Below, piece by piece: positions 12,953 to 22,788 of a DNA stretch of 39,284 nucleotides. Position 1 is the stretch's first letter. Each line of letters starts with the position of its first letter. The notes under the pieces were generated by a model, which had not been told where the DNA came from, ran no database searches, and was given only the letters and a program-made list of their open reading frames with translations. Source of the DNA: Pseudooctadecabacter sp. (lineage in GTDB: Bacteria > Pseudomonadota > Alphaproteobacteria > Rhodobacterales > Rhodobacteraceae); the NCBI RefSeq assembly GCF_020627745.1, contig NZ_JAHDGE010000028.1, positions 1-39,284 of the forward strand, given 5' to 3'. The position numbers were made by a program, and so were the translations under genes.

Positions 12953-15001
12953 ATGAAACTGGCGCGAACTAGGTCAAAGATGCCGCCCGAGACAAAGCAG
13001 GGGCAGCCATACGATCAAGGCTTTGATCTGGCCTACAGTCTTGAAACCGCGATCTGGATTTTCGACATCGACCACGCCCGCGTTTTGAAAGCGAACGAAG
13101 CCGCATGCGCATTGTGGATGGCCCCGAATGAGGCCGAACTGACAACCCGTGATATGGGTGCCGATATGTCGCCGACTGTCGCCCAGCGGTTGCAGCAATA
13201 CCAGTCGGATTTTATCCAGTCTGACGCTAGGTTCACCGAGCTTTGGACAATCTACCCCAACGGAACGCCGCGCAGCGTGATGGTCGTTTACCGCGGTCAC
13301 CGGCTCGACGACGGGCGCATGGCCATGAAGTGCGAGGTGGTGGGCGATAGCGCAGACACGGCCCAGAACCTACGCAGCGCCGAGGCGCTGTTGCATACCG
13401 ATGTGATGATCATGCTGTTCGGCACCGAGGGGCCGTCTTTGTACCTCAATCCGGCTGCGCGACGGTTTTGCGGCGGGTCCGAACTGGTCCTCTCCGATAT
13501 TTTTGAAGATCAATTCGAAATCGACGCCATCATTGAGGCTGTCCAACGGGACGGCGAACAGCGTCGTCTGACCCGGCTTGCCAGCCATTCGGGGGGCGGG
13601 TGGTTTGATCTGTCGGTCAAAGGCTGCAGCGATGCGGCCACCGGGCAGCCGGCCCTGTTGCTGACGGCCATCGACGTGAGTGAGTTGAAGGAGGCGCGCG
13701 ACACAGCCCGCCATCTTGCAAATCGCGATCAGCTGACCAACCTGCACAATCGGTCATATCTGCAAAACCATCTTGACTGGCTGGAAGAAACAAATGCCGC
13801 GGCCGGATCAACTGTCATCGTCTTTGATGTTGACCGGTTCAAATTGATCAACGACCGCTACGGGCATGCTGCGGGCGATACCGTGTTGCGCAAGATCGCA
13901 GTGCGCACCCGCGCGGCCCTTGATGCCGGTGATCTGCTGGCCCGACTGGGCGGGGATGAATTTGTCATCGTCCTGCCCGGCCCCCACGATCCGGCCACAG
14001 CCCTGAACCGGATTGAACGTGTCAGACAGGCGATCGGGGCGCCCATTCTTCATGGGGAAACCCGACTGGATGCCACGATTTCTGGCGGAATGTCCCATGT
14101 CCGCAGCGGGTCCGACCATTTTGCCAAGGTCCTGAGGGAAGCAGATATCGCGCTTTACCACTCAAAAAAGTCGGGCCGCGATCAGGTTACTGTTTTTGAT
14201 GTCGATATGGGGCAGGCGGTGGATGAGCGGGAACGGCTGGAGGTCGCCCTGAAACAGGCCGTCGTGAACCGTGAATTTACCCTGCATTATCAGCCACGGC
14301 TTGATCTGAGCACGGGGCGCATAACAGGCGTTGAGGGCCTTGTCCGGTGGGAACATCCAACGGACGGGGTGATCAACCCCGATGACTTCATTCCTGTGTG
14401 TGAGGAAACCGGCCTTATTGATGAACTGGGACGGTTGGTGCTTGAGATGGGCTGCGCACAGGCGATTGAATGGCACCAACAGGATTTGGCCCTTGATCTG
14501 TCCCTCAACGTGTCCCCGCGCCAGTTTGCGGATGACGACTTTCTGCGATGTCTGGATGATCTCGCGCAGCTGCCGGGTTTCCCCAAAGGACAGATCGAAC
14601 TTGAGGTCACCGAAAATGTGCTGATCGGGGATCCGGTGCACATCGCTGCAAAGCTGCGGCGGATTGTCGACATGGGCTACCGCATCGCGATTGACGACTT
14701 TGGAACAGGCTATTCAAACCTGTCCTATATTTCCGAATTTCCGCTGCATTGCCTCAAGATCGACCGGTCTTTTGTGGCACAGCTTCCTTCCGCTGGACCT
14801 ATTGTCCAGTTAATCCTGACATTGGGACAACAGATCGGGGCCAAGGTGGTGTCCGAAGGGGTGGAAACAAAAGACCAGCTGGATTGGCTGGCGGACCGGG
14901 ACTGCACGGAAGTACAGGGGTTTTTGATTGCAAAGGCCATGCCGGCCGATACATGTGCGACCTTTGTGAAGGCATACACATCAGCGCCGAAGCCACGATA
15001 A
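12953..15001 (+). CDS. PAS-GGDEF-EAL cyclic-di-GMP signalling protein
   Basis: The 682-residue cytoplasmic protein has two PAS-like regions (about 20-125 and 140-245), a GGDEF domain with an intact GGDEF near residue 332, and an EAL domain (about 425-675). The EAL motif reads EGL, which keeps the metal-binding Glu. The other catalytic residues are seen in LSLNVSPRQF, EVTENVLI, IDDFGTGYSNL, LKIDRSFV and SEGVET. Both synthesis and hydrolysis of cyclic-di-GMP are therefore possible, with the PAS regions deciding the balance. No membrane span is seen. I place the start at ATG 12953; a TTG two codons upstream is possible. The CtrA-type site in the upstream gap is a possible control point. Confidence 0.88.
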   Translation: MKLARTRSKMPPETKQGQPYDQGFDLAYSLETAIWIFDIDHARVLKANEAACALWMAPNEAELTTRDMGADMSPTVAQRLQQYQSDFIQSDARFTELWTIYPNGTPRSVMVVYRGHRLDDGRMAMKCEVVGDSADTAQNLRSAEALLHTDVMIMLFGTEGPSLYLNPAARRFCGGSELVLSDIFEDQFEIDAIIEAVQRDGEQRRLTRLASHSGGGWFDLSVKGCSDAATGQPALLLTAIDVSELKEARDTARHLANRDQLTNLHNRSYLQNHLDWLEETNAAAGSTVIVFDVDRFKLINDRYGHAAGDTVLRKIAVRTRAALDAGDLLARLGGDEFVIVLPGPHDPATALNRIERVRQAIGAPILHGETRLDATISGGMSHVRSGSDHFAKVLREADIALYHSKKSGRDQVTVFDVDMGQAVDERERLEVALKQAVVNREFTLHYQPRLDLSTGRITGVEGLVRWEHPTDGVINPDDFIPVCEETGLIDELGRLVLEMGCAQAIEWHQQDLALDLSLNVSPRQFADDDFLRCLDDLAQLPGFPKGQIELEVTENVLIGDPVHIAAKLRRIVDMGYRIAIDDFGTGYSNLSYISEFPLHCLKIDRSFVAQLPSAGPIVQLILTLGQQIGAKVVSEGVETKDQLDWLADRDCTEVQGFLIAKAMPADTCATFVKAYTSAPKPR

Positions 15002-15036
15002 TCACTGAAAACCGATCTGTGTATTGCATTTTCAAA

Positions 15037-15052
15037 TTTATCGCGCGTAAAG
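15037..15052 (+). promoter_or_regulatory. LacI-type operator upstream of its own regulator gene
   Basis: TTTATCGCGCGTAAAG has the same core, flanked by TTTA and TAAA, as two sites before the binding-protein gene. It lies 77 bases before the regulator's ATG, which indicates autoregulation. Confidence 0.65.
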
Positions 15053-15128
15053 TTACGGGCGTGCAGGGTGTCAGATTTTCGTGACACGTTGCCACAGGAT
15101 TGACAGTTCAACATTGGGCGAGGCGGCT

Positions 15129-16160
15129 ATGGACGGCCAGAAAGTAAGGAATATGGAAGAGTTTGCCGCGCTTAGTGGCATCTCGCGTCCGACGCTGTCG
15201 AAATACTTTCACGACCCTGACAGCGTGCGCAATTCGACCCGCGAAAAGATTGAACTGGCCTTGTCCGAACATGACTACAGGCCGAATATATTTGCGATCA
15301 ACCAGAACCGCCGCACGACGAACAACATTGGCATTGTTGTGCCGTTTCTGGCCGACCCGTTCTTTGCCGAAATCGCCCGTAATCTGGAACAACGGTGTAT
15401 CGCCGCCGGTTACGCACCGATGCTGTTCAGCGCACATGGTGACCCGGCGCTTGAATGTGAAATTCTTGACAGTCTGCGGCAGCAAAAGCCTGCGGGTGTT
15501 CTTCTGGCCCCGTTGGGCCGCGCCTCGGACCGCAAACATGTGGAAAAGTTTGTCGCCGATGTGCCCACGGTGGTGTTCGACAACAACTTGCCCGACATGG
15601 GGTCTTCTTTCGTGGGCATGGACAACACACAATCCATGCGGATGTTGGTGGAATACCTGTGTGCGTCCGGTTCGCCGCCGAATTTCTTTGAAATGCGCGT
15701 GGCCGTGAACCCGAACGTCAACCGCCGCCGCAACGCCTATATCGCCGCGATGGAGGCGCTGGGCCACACGCCCGAGATCATCCGCGTGGACGGTGACGGG
15801 TGGGAGTTTGAGGAAATCGGCCGACAAGGCGGCCTGACGGCCTTCGCCACAGGGCGGTTCACGTCCGATACGATTTTGTGCAGCAATGACCGACTGGCCA
15901 TCGGGCTGCTGTCGGCGGCCTTTACCAGTGACATCAAAGTAGGGCGGGGACCGAACGCCAGGTTGCGCATCGCAGGACATGACGACCACCCGTTCTCGCG
16001 GTTCACCTGTCCGTCTCTGACAACGGTGTCGCAGGACTATGCATCCATGTCCGACAAAAGCCTCGAGATTCTGATGCAGATGATCGATTCTGAACATCAG
16101 GCGCAGTCGCAGAAAGATTTTCTGTTCGATGGCATCCTGACAAAACGGGCTTCTGCCTGA
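15129..16160 (+). CDS. LacI-family regulator of the polyol operon
   Basis: The 343-residue regulator starts with a LacI helix-turn-helix (about 9-60, FAALSGISRPTLSKYFHDP followed by RNSTREKIELAL and the hinge DYRPNIFA), then a periplasmic-binding-protein-like effector domain (NNIGIVVPFLADPFFAEIA, later TILCSNDRLAIGLL and RIAGHDDHPFSRF). The ATG at 15129 follows a G-rich site and places the helix-turn-helix at the usual distance from the N-terminus; the longer frame from 15081 adds a non-conserved stretch. It lies directly before the sugar-alcohol operon in the same direction. Three copies of the same operator flank it, so it most likely represses itself and the operon until a polyol or derivative binds. 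Confidence 0.9.
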   Translation: MDGQKVRNMEEFAALSGISRPTLSKYFHDPDSVRNSTREKIELALSEHDYRPNIFAINQNRRTTNNIGIVVPFLADPFFAEIARNLEQRCIAAGYAPMLFSAHGDPALECEILDSLRQQKPAGVLLAPLGRASDRKHVEKFVADVPTVVFDNNLPDMGSSFVGMDNTQSMRMLVEYLCASGSPPNFFEMRVAVNPNVNRRRNAYIAAMEALGHTPEIIRVDGDGWEFEEIGRQGGLTAFATGRFTSDTILCSNDRLAIGLLSAAFTSDIKVGRGPNARLRIAGHDDHPFSRFTCPSLTTVSQDYASMSDKSLEILMQMIDSEHQAQSQKDFLFDGILTKRASA

Positions 16161-16181
16161 TATTCCAGCAAAATCCCTAGA

Positions 16182-16219
16182 TTTTACGCGCGTTAAAATA
16201 AATGTTGACGCGCGTAAAG
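16182..16219 (+). promoter_or_regulatory. Tandem LacI-type operators in front of the polyol operon
   Basis: Two copies of the eight-base palindrome ACGCGCGT lie at 16186-16193 and 16208-16215, each flanked by T-rich and A-rich arms (TTTT..TAAA and GTTG..AAAG). Their centres are 22 bases apart, two turns of the helix, so two dimers could sit on one face. A TTGACG at 16205-16210 overlaps the second and may be the -35 element. Confidence 0.7.
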
Positions 16220-16270
16220 TTTTCAATGAACCTAGCGTTAGTTTATCCATTCACTAGGGAGGAATTCAGG

Positions 16271-17560
16271 ATGAAACTCAAAGGCGCACTTCGCGCGGCA
16301 ACAGCAATGTCCTTGCTGGCCACTGGCGTATCTGCCGACGGTCACGCAACAGAGCTGACGATCGCAATCGTGAACAACGGCCACATGATCAACATGCAGA
16401 CCGTTGCAGAAGCTTACACCGAAGAAACCGGCGTAACGCTGAACTGGGTGTCTCTTGAAGAAGGCGTTCTGCGCGAGCAGGTCACGTCCGACACAGCCAC
16501 CGGTGGCGGTCAGTACGACATCATCAACATCGGCATGCAGGAAGCCCCGATCTGGGGTGAAGCAGGCTGGATCGAGCCGCTGGAATTCAGCGACGACTAT
16601 GATGTGGACGATATCCTGCCCGCCATGCGCGCCGGCCTTTCGGCGAATGGCACGCTCTACGCTGCACCATTCTACGGTGAATCGTCGATGGTTATGTATC
16701 GGGGTGACCTGGCCGATGCGGCTGGCGTGACCATCGAAGACAACGACAGTTGGGAAAACGTGCGCGACGCAGCCGCGGCGATGCATGACCCGGAAAACGG
16801 CGTTTACGGTGCCTGCCTGCGCGGCAAGCCCGGCTGGGGTGACAACGCTGCGTTCATCACGACCGTGGCAAACTCCTTCGGTGCCGCATGGTTCGACGCC
16901 GACTTTAAGCCGCAGCTCGACAGCGAAGAGTGGAACAACGCTGTGACGTTCTACGTTGACATGCTGCAGAACTACGGACCTCCGGGCTCCGAAGGCAACT
17001 CGTTCAACGAGATCCTCGCGCTGTATAACGAAGGCAAGTGTGGTCTGTGGATCGACGCGACGATCGCTGCGTCCTTCCTCGAGAACCCGAACGTCCGCTA
17101 TGCGCAGTCGCCTAATGCGGGCAACCCCGTCGGTGCAAACTGGCTGTGGGCATGGGCTTTCGCCATTCCGGCCGGATCCCCCAACGCTGAAGCCGCTCAG
17201 GACTTCATCGAATGGGCGACGTCCAAGGAATACGTGCAGGCCGTCGGCAACCATCCGGAATTCGGTTGGGGTTCTGTCCCGACCGGTCAGCGTGCATCCA
17301 CCTACGAAATCCCGGAATTCCAGGAAGTCGCAGGCTTTGCTGATGCCGAACTGGCTGCCATCGACAGCGCGGCACCGGAAGCCACCGACCTGAAGCCTTA
17401 CGTGGGCGTCCAGTTCGTCGCGATCCCGGAATTCCCGGAAGTGGGATCCGCATTCGGTCAGGAAATGGCTGCGGCTCTGTCCGGTGCCAAGACTGTTGAA
17501 GAAGCACTGGCCGACGCACAGGCTGCCGCTTCCGCAATCATGGAAGAAGCAGGCTACTAA
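16271..17560 (+). CDS. smoE: Polyol (sorbitol/mannitol) ABC transporter, substrate-binding protein
   Basis: The 429-residue protein has a signal peptide (a short basic start, then hydrophobic ALRAATAMSLLATGVSADG, with likely cleavage after about residue 23) and the features of family 1 extracellular binding proteins: a GQYDIINIG segment, WIEPL, and a mid-region YGACLRGKPGWGDN. It would bind the polyol in the periplasm and deliver it to the two permeases. The ATG at 16271 has a strong AGGGAGGAA 8 bases upstream; a longer frame runs back into the operators. The gene order binding protein, two permeases, ATPase, sorbitol dehydrogenase, mannitol dehydrogenase is that of the Rhodobacter sphaeroides smo/mtl operon, which supports the substrate. 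Confidence 0.9.
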   Translation: MKLKGALRAATAMSLLATGVSADGHATELTIAIVNNGHMINMQTVAEAYTEETGVTLNWVSLEEGVLREQVTSDTATGGGQYDIINIGMQEAPIWGEAGWIEPLEFSDDYDVDDILPAMRAGLSANGTLYAAPFYGESSMVMYRGDLADAAGVTIEDNDSWENVRDAAAAMHDPENGVYGACLRGKPGWGDNAAFITTVANSFGAAWFDADFKPQLDSEEWNNAVTFYVDMLQNYGPPGSEGNSFNEILALYNEGKCGLWIDATIAASFLENPNVRYAQSPNAGNPVGANWLWAWAFAIPAGSPNAEAAQDFIEWATSKEYVQAVGNHPEFGWGSVPTGQRASTYEIPEFQEVAGFADAELAAIDSAAPEATDLKPYVGVQFVAIPEFPEVGSAFGQEMAAALSGAKTVEEALADAQAAASAIMEEAGY

Positions 17561-17575
17561 GCCCTCGCTTCTTTC

Positions 17576-17615
17576 GGAGAGATCCCCTCGGGGGTCTCTC
17601 CACCCCAAGTTTTTT
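17576..17615 (+). terminator. Intercistronic hairpin between smoE and smoF
   Basis: GGAGAGATCCCC (17576-17587) pairs with GGGGGTCTCTCC (17590-17601) with a tiny loop, and TTTTTT follows at 17610-17615. It looks like an attenuating terminator or 3' stabiliser. This is common after the binding-protein gene, where it keeps that product more abundant than the permeases. Confidence 0.7.
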
Positions 17616-17710
17616 GTCGCTGGGTCCCGAGGATCTGTTAAGAAACCCACCAGTGACGCCCGCTCCATTCGCTAACCGCCCGCATCTTTCATTTTGAGAG
17701 CCCTTACGCC

Positions 17711-18649
17711 ATGGCCAATCGCACCATCCCCCGCCTTCTTCAGACGCCAGCCGTTGTGCTGCTGCTGTTCTGGATGCTGGTTCCCCTGTCGATGACGTTG
17801 TTTTTCTCGTTCATCCGTTATGTGCTGAACAACCTGCGCCGCCCGGAATGGACGTCGCCGTCGATTGAAAACTGGCGCGGGTTTGGCAACTACCAATACG
17901 TCTGGAACCAGGACAGCTTTTGGTTGGCGATCCAGAACTCCATTCTGATTGTAACAAGCATTCTGTTCCTCACAGTGATCCTGGGTGTTGCCATCGCTGT
18001 GCTGATCAACCGCAGCTTTCCGGGGCTGGGCATTGTCCGCGTCCTGCTGATTTCGCCCTTCTTTGTGATGCCCGCTGTGAATGCGGTTTTGTGGATCAAC
18101 ATGATCCTCGATCCGGTGCTGGGCCTGCAGGGGATTGCTGTCAACGGCATCAACGAAATCATCGCGGGGCTGCGGTCTGCGCCCGTCGTCGGTGGGTTCT
18201 TCAGCCTCTGGCCTGAATTCGAACCGATCTCGTTCCGCGCCACGCAGACCTCTGCCTATGCGGTCATCATGATGGTGACATGGCAGTGGACGCCCTTTGC
18301 AGTCCTGATTTTCATGACGTCCCTGCAATCCGAAGACCAGCAGCAAAAAGAAGCCGCGACTTTGGACGGGGCAGGGCGCTGGAACCAGTTCCGTTTTCTG
18401 ACGCTGCCGCACCTTGGCCGGCCCATCGCCATCGTTGTGATGATCCAGGCGATTTTCCACCTCTCGCTTTATGCCGAGATTGAGATTGTCAGCCGCGGCA
18501 ACGGCAACAAAAACCTGCCCTATTACATCGGGGAATTGGTCAACAACAACATCGGTGCGGCCTCTGCCACAGGTATCTTCGCCGTCATCCTCGCCAACAT
18601 CGTCGCCATCTTCCTTCTGCGGATGGTCGGCAAGACACTTATGGAATAA
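17711..18649 (+). CDS. smoF: Polyol ABC transporter permease (SmoF-like)
   Basis: The 312-residue inner-membrane protein has six hydrophobic spans and the cytoplasmic EAA loop EAATLDGAGRWNQFRFLTLP (about residues 217-236), which contacts the ATPase. It is the first of two permeases of a carbohydrate uptake type 1 (CUT1) importer. The 150-base gap before it holds the intercistronic hairpin. It is followed after 12 bases by the second permease. Substrate is inferred from the operon. Confidence 0.88.
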   Translation: MANRTIPRLLQTPAVVLLLFWMLVPLSMTLFFSFIRYVLNNLRRPEWTSPSIENWRGFGNYQYVWNQDSFWLAIQNSILIVTSILFLTVILGVAIAVLINRSFPGLGIVRVLLISPFFVMPAVNAVLWINMILDPVLGLQGIAVNGINEIIAGLRSAPVVGGFFSLWPEFEPISFRATQTSAYAVIMMVTWQWTPFAVLIFMTSLQSEDQQQKEAATLDGAGRWNQFRFLTLPHLGRPIAIVVMIQAIFHLSLYAEIEIVSRGNGNKNLPYYIGELVNNNIGAASATGIFAVILANIVAIFLLRMVGKTLME

Positions 18650-18661
18650 GGGAGCGGTCCT

Positions 18662-19495
18662 TTGGCTATCGTTGCTCAACACACGAAGTTCTCCAAGATC
18701 GCATGGCCCGTTCTGGCCTGGGTCGTGGCACTGATCTTCTTCTTCCCCATCGCCTATATGGTCATGACCAGCTTCAAGACCGACGCGGATGCGGTGAAGC
18801 CTGAACTGCTGTTCTCCTTCACGCCCACGTTGGACAATTACGCCAACATGACGGACAACTACGACTACTGGCGGTTCGCCACGAATTCATTGATCACGGC
18901 GACCTTTGCGACCTTGTTCACGCTTGTGGTTTCGGTGCCTTGTGCCTACGCCATGGCATTCAATCCGACACGGGCGACCAAGGACATCCTGATGTGGATG
19001 CTGTCCACCAAAATGCTGCCAGCTGCCGCAGTGCTCTATCCGATGATCTTCATGACCAAGTCGCTGGGTCTTTATGACACCAAGTTCCTGATCGTCATGG
19101 TCCTGAGCCTGATCAACCTGCCCATCGCCATCTGGATGCTGTTCACCTACTTCAAGGACATCCCCAAAGACATCATCGAAGCGGGCCAGATGGACGGCCT
19201 GAACACATGGGGCGAGGTGCGTGAAATTTTGATCCCGCTGGCCTGGGGCGGCATCGCTTCCACCGCGCTGCTGGTCTTTATCTTCTGCTGGAACGAGGCC
19301 TACTGGACGGTCCGGCTGACCACCACCGACGCCGCGACCCTGTCGAAACTGATTGAGGGCAACCGCGCACCGGAGGGTCTGTTCTTTGGCCGCCTGTCGG
19401 CTGTGTCCACTGCTGCCGTTGGCCCGATCGTGGTCCTTGGGTGGTTCTGTCAAAAACAACTTGTCCAAGGTCTGACCTTTGGCGCCGTGAAATAA
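18662..19495 (+). CDS. smoG: Polyol ABC transporter permease (SmoG-like)
   Basis: The 277-residue protein is the second CUT1 permease, with an N-terminal span (WPVLAWVVALIFFFPIAYMV), the sequence FKTDADAV typical of MalG-type partners, five further spans and the EAA loop EAGQMDGLNTWGEVREILIP. It begins with TTG at 18662, supported by GGGAG 8 bases upstream and by the lack of any upstream in-frame alternative before the smoF stop. It forms the membrane channel with SmoF. Confidence 0.88.
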   Translation: MAIVAQHTKFSKIAWPVLAWVVALIFFFPIAYMVMTSFKTDADAVKPELLFSFTPTLDNYANMTDNYDYWRFATNSLITATFATLFTLVVSVPCAYAMAFNPTRATKDILMWMLSTKMLPAAAVLYPMIFMTKSLGLYDTKFLIVMVLSLINLPIAIWMLFTYFKDIPKDIIEAGQMDGLNTWGEVREILIPLAWGGIASTALLVFIFCWNEAYWTVRLTTTDAATLSKLIEGNRAPEGLFFGRLSAVSTAAVGPIVVLGWFCQKQLVQGLTFGAVK

Positions 19496-19517
19496 GCCGA
19501 GAGAATAGGAAATTAAT

Positions 19518-20521
<1,004 letters not shown>

Positions 20522-20522
<1 letters not shown>

Positions 20523-21292
20523 TGCGACTGGCGGGCAAGACAGCAATGATCACCGGTGCCGCACGCGGCATCGGGCAGGCGTTCGCCGAACGCTACGTGG
20601 CCGAAGGCGCGCGTGTGGTGATTGCCGACATTGATTTTGCCCGCGCCCAACAGACAGCCGCCCAGATCGGTGAGGGCTGTTTCGCCGTTGAAATGAACGT
20701 GACCGACCCCGCCAGCATCGACGCCGGCTTCGCCGCTGCCATCGACGCCGTTGGGCACATCGACATTCTGATCAACAACGCCGCCATTTTTACGGCGGCC
20801 CCGATTGTTGAGATTACCACAGACGATTTCGACCGGTGCTTTGACATCAACGTCAAAGGCACGCTGTTCACCTTGCAGGCCGCAGCCAAGCATATGATTG
20901 CGCGCGGGCAAGGTGGTAAAATCATCAACATGGCCTCCCAGGCCGGGCGGCGGGGGGAAGCCCTCGTCGCCGTTTATTGCGCGACCAAGGCCGCGATCAT
21001 CAGCCTCACGCAGTCTGCGGGGCTTGATTTGATCAAGCACGGCATCAACGTCAACGCGATCTCACCTGGTGTGGTGGATGGCGAACATTGGGACGGGGTC
21101 GATGCGTTTTTCGCCAAGTATGAGAACAAGTCCCCCGGCCAGAAAAAGGCCGAAGTGGGCGCGGCTGTCCCGTTTGGGAGGATGGGCACAGCCGAGGATT
21201 TAACCGGAATGGCCGTCTTTCTGGCCTCTGATGATGCGACGTATGTCGTGGCGCAAACCTATAACGTGGACGGTGGCCAATGGATGAGCTGA
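20522..21292 (+). CDS. smoS: Sorbitol dehydrogenase (L-iditol 2-dehydrogenase), short-chain type
   Basis: The 256-residue short-chain dehydrogenase has the nucleotide-binding TGAARGIG (residues 12-19), D37 after the second strand (VVIADIDF, which indicates NAD preference), NNAAI, and the catalytic S in MASQAG with YCATK. The C-terminus ends in VDGGQWMS. It would oxidise D-sorbitol to D-fructose with NAD. It overlaps smoK by 1 base and mtlK by 13 bases. Close relatives act on other polyols, so the substrate rests on the operon. Confidence 0.88.
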
Positions 21293-22788
21293 CAAAACTG
21301 AGCAACGCGAGTTTGGATGCTATGCCTGTGGGCGTGCGGGTTCCGGCCTATGACCGGTCTGAGTTGACGCCGGGGATTGTCCACATCGGGTTGGGCAATT
21401 TCCACCGTGCCCATCAGGCGTGGTACCTGCACCGTTTGATGGATGCAGGCGAAGCCCATGATTGGGCGATCATCGGGGCAGGCGTGCGCGCGGGTGACGC
21501 GGCACAGCGTGACCGTCTTTTGGCGCAGGATTGCCTGACGACCCTGATCGAATTGCGCCCTGACAGCACCTCGGCCGAGGTTTGCGGTTCAATGATCGAC
21601 TTCCTGCCGGTGGAGCCTGACAACGCCGCGCTCGTGGCGCAGATGGCCGACCCGTCCACGCGCATTGTGGCGCTGACAGTGACTGAAGGCGGCTATTACA
21701 CCGATCCGGTCACAGGTGGGTTTGCAGAAGATCACAAAGACATTCAGGCGGATGCGGCCAACCCCGATGCACCTGCAACGGCCTTCGGTGCCATGATCAA
21801 AGCGCTGCGGATCCGGCGCGATGCGGGCACCGGTGCCTTTACGGGGCTGAGCTGTGACAACCTGCAAGGCAACGGCGCGATCCTGCGTCAGACGGTCGTA
21901 GGCCTGGCCCGCATGTCCGACCCGGAGCTGGCCGACTGGATCGACACGCATTGCACCTTCCCCAATTCCATGGTCGATTGCATCGTGCCCGCCACCGGCC
22001 CTGCCGAACTGGAACTGGTGCGCAGCCTTGGCATCGAAGACAATGCGCCGGTCACCCATGAAAACTTCCGCCAATGGGTGATTGAGGATGATTTCTGCGC
22101 GGGCCGTCCGGATTGGGACAAGGTGGGCGCGACGTTTACCAACGATGTGCACAGCTTTGAGACCATGAAGATCCGTATGCTGAACGGCGGACACCAGATT
22201 TTGGCCAACGCGGGTGAGGTTTTGGGGATCGAGACGATTTCCGATGCCATGGCGAACCCTGCGATTGCGGCGTTGTTCCTGAAGGTGCAGGGCGAAGAAA
22301 TCGCGCCCCATGTGGACGCTGTGCCCGGTATGACGCCCCACGACTACCTGTCGCTGATCATGTCGCGCTTTGCCAATCCGGCGATTGTCGACACGACCCG
22401 CCGCGTGGCCTTTGACGGCGCATCCCGTCACCCCGGTTTTCTGTTACCGACGATCCGCGAAGGATTGAAAACCGGTGATCCGGTCAACGGTCTGGCGCTG
22501 GTTGAGGCCCTTTGGGCGCGAATGTGTCAGGGCACACGCGAAAACGGGTCACAGATCGAAGCCAATGATCCGATCTGGTCCGATCTTCAGCAGGCGGCGA
22601 CCAATGCACGTCAGAACCCGACAGCGTGGCTTGATCAATCGTCGATTTATGGCGACATCAAACATGCGCCCGAATTCGCATCCGCGTTTGCCCATTGGCT
22701 GGCTGCACTTTGGGACAAAGGGGTTGAGGCCACGATCAGTGACTACACCCAGACCGAAAACGACCTGCGAAAAACCGCCAGCCGTTAA
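21280..22788 (+). CDS. mtlK: Mannitol 2-dehydrogenase
   Basis: The 502-residue long-chain polyol dehydrogenase has an N-terminal nucleotide-binding domain (IVHIGLGNFHRAHQA, near residues 33-47) and a C-terminal catalytic domain with the K..N..H signature in KIRMLNGGHQILA (about 297-309). It oxidises D-mannitol to D-fructose with NAD. The start lies 13 bases inside smoS. In R. sphaeroides a fructokinase follows; here no kinase gene follows, and the next gene converges from the other strand with stop codons overlapping at TTAA (22785-22788). The fructose produced must be phosphorylated by an enzyme encoded elsewhere. Confidence 0.92.
   Translation: MDELTKLSNASLDAMPVGVRVPAYDRSELTPGIVHIGLGNFHRAHQAWYLHRLMDAGEAHDWAIIGAGVRAGDAAQRDRLLAQDCLTTLIELRPDSTSAEVCGSMIDFLPVEPDNAALVAQMADPSTRIVALTVTEGGYYTDPVTGGFAEDHKDIQADAANPDAPATAFGAMIKALRIRRDAGTGAFTGLSCDNLQGNGAILRQTVVGLARMSDPELADWIDTHCTFPNSMVDCIVPATGPAELELVRSLGIEDNAPVTHENFRQWVIEDDFCAGRPDWDKVGATFTNDVHSFETMKIRMLNGGHQILANAGEVLGIETISDAMANPAIAALFLKVQGEEIAPHVDAVPGMTPHDYLSLIMSRFANPAIVDTTRRVAFDGASRHPGFLLPTIREGLKTGDPVNGLALVEALWARMCQGTRENGSQIEANDPIWSDLQQAATNARQNPTAWLDQSSIYGDIKHAPEFASAFAHWLAALWDKGVEATISDYTQTENDLRKTASR

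Noticed and set aside
15108-17668. Long minus-strand frames opposite the LacI gene and the binding-protein gene
   Set aside because: Both plus-strand genes have clear families, starts and operators; the opposite frames show none of these.
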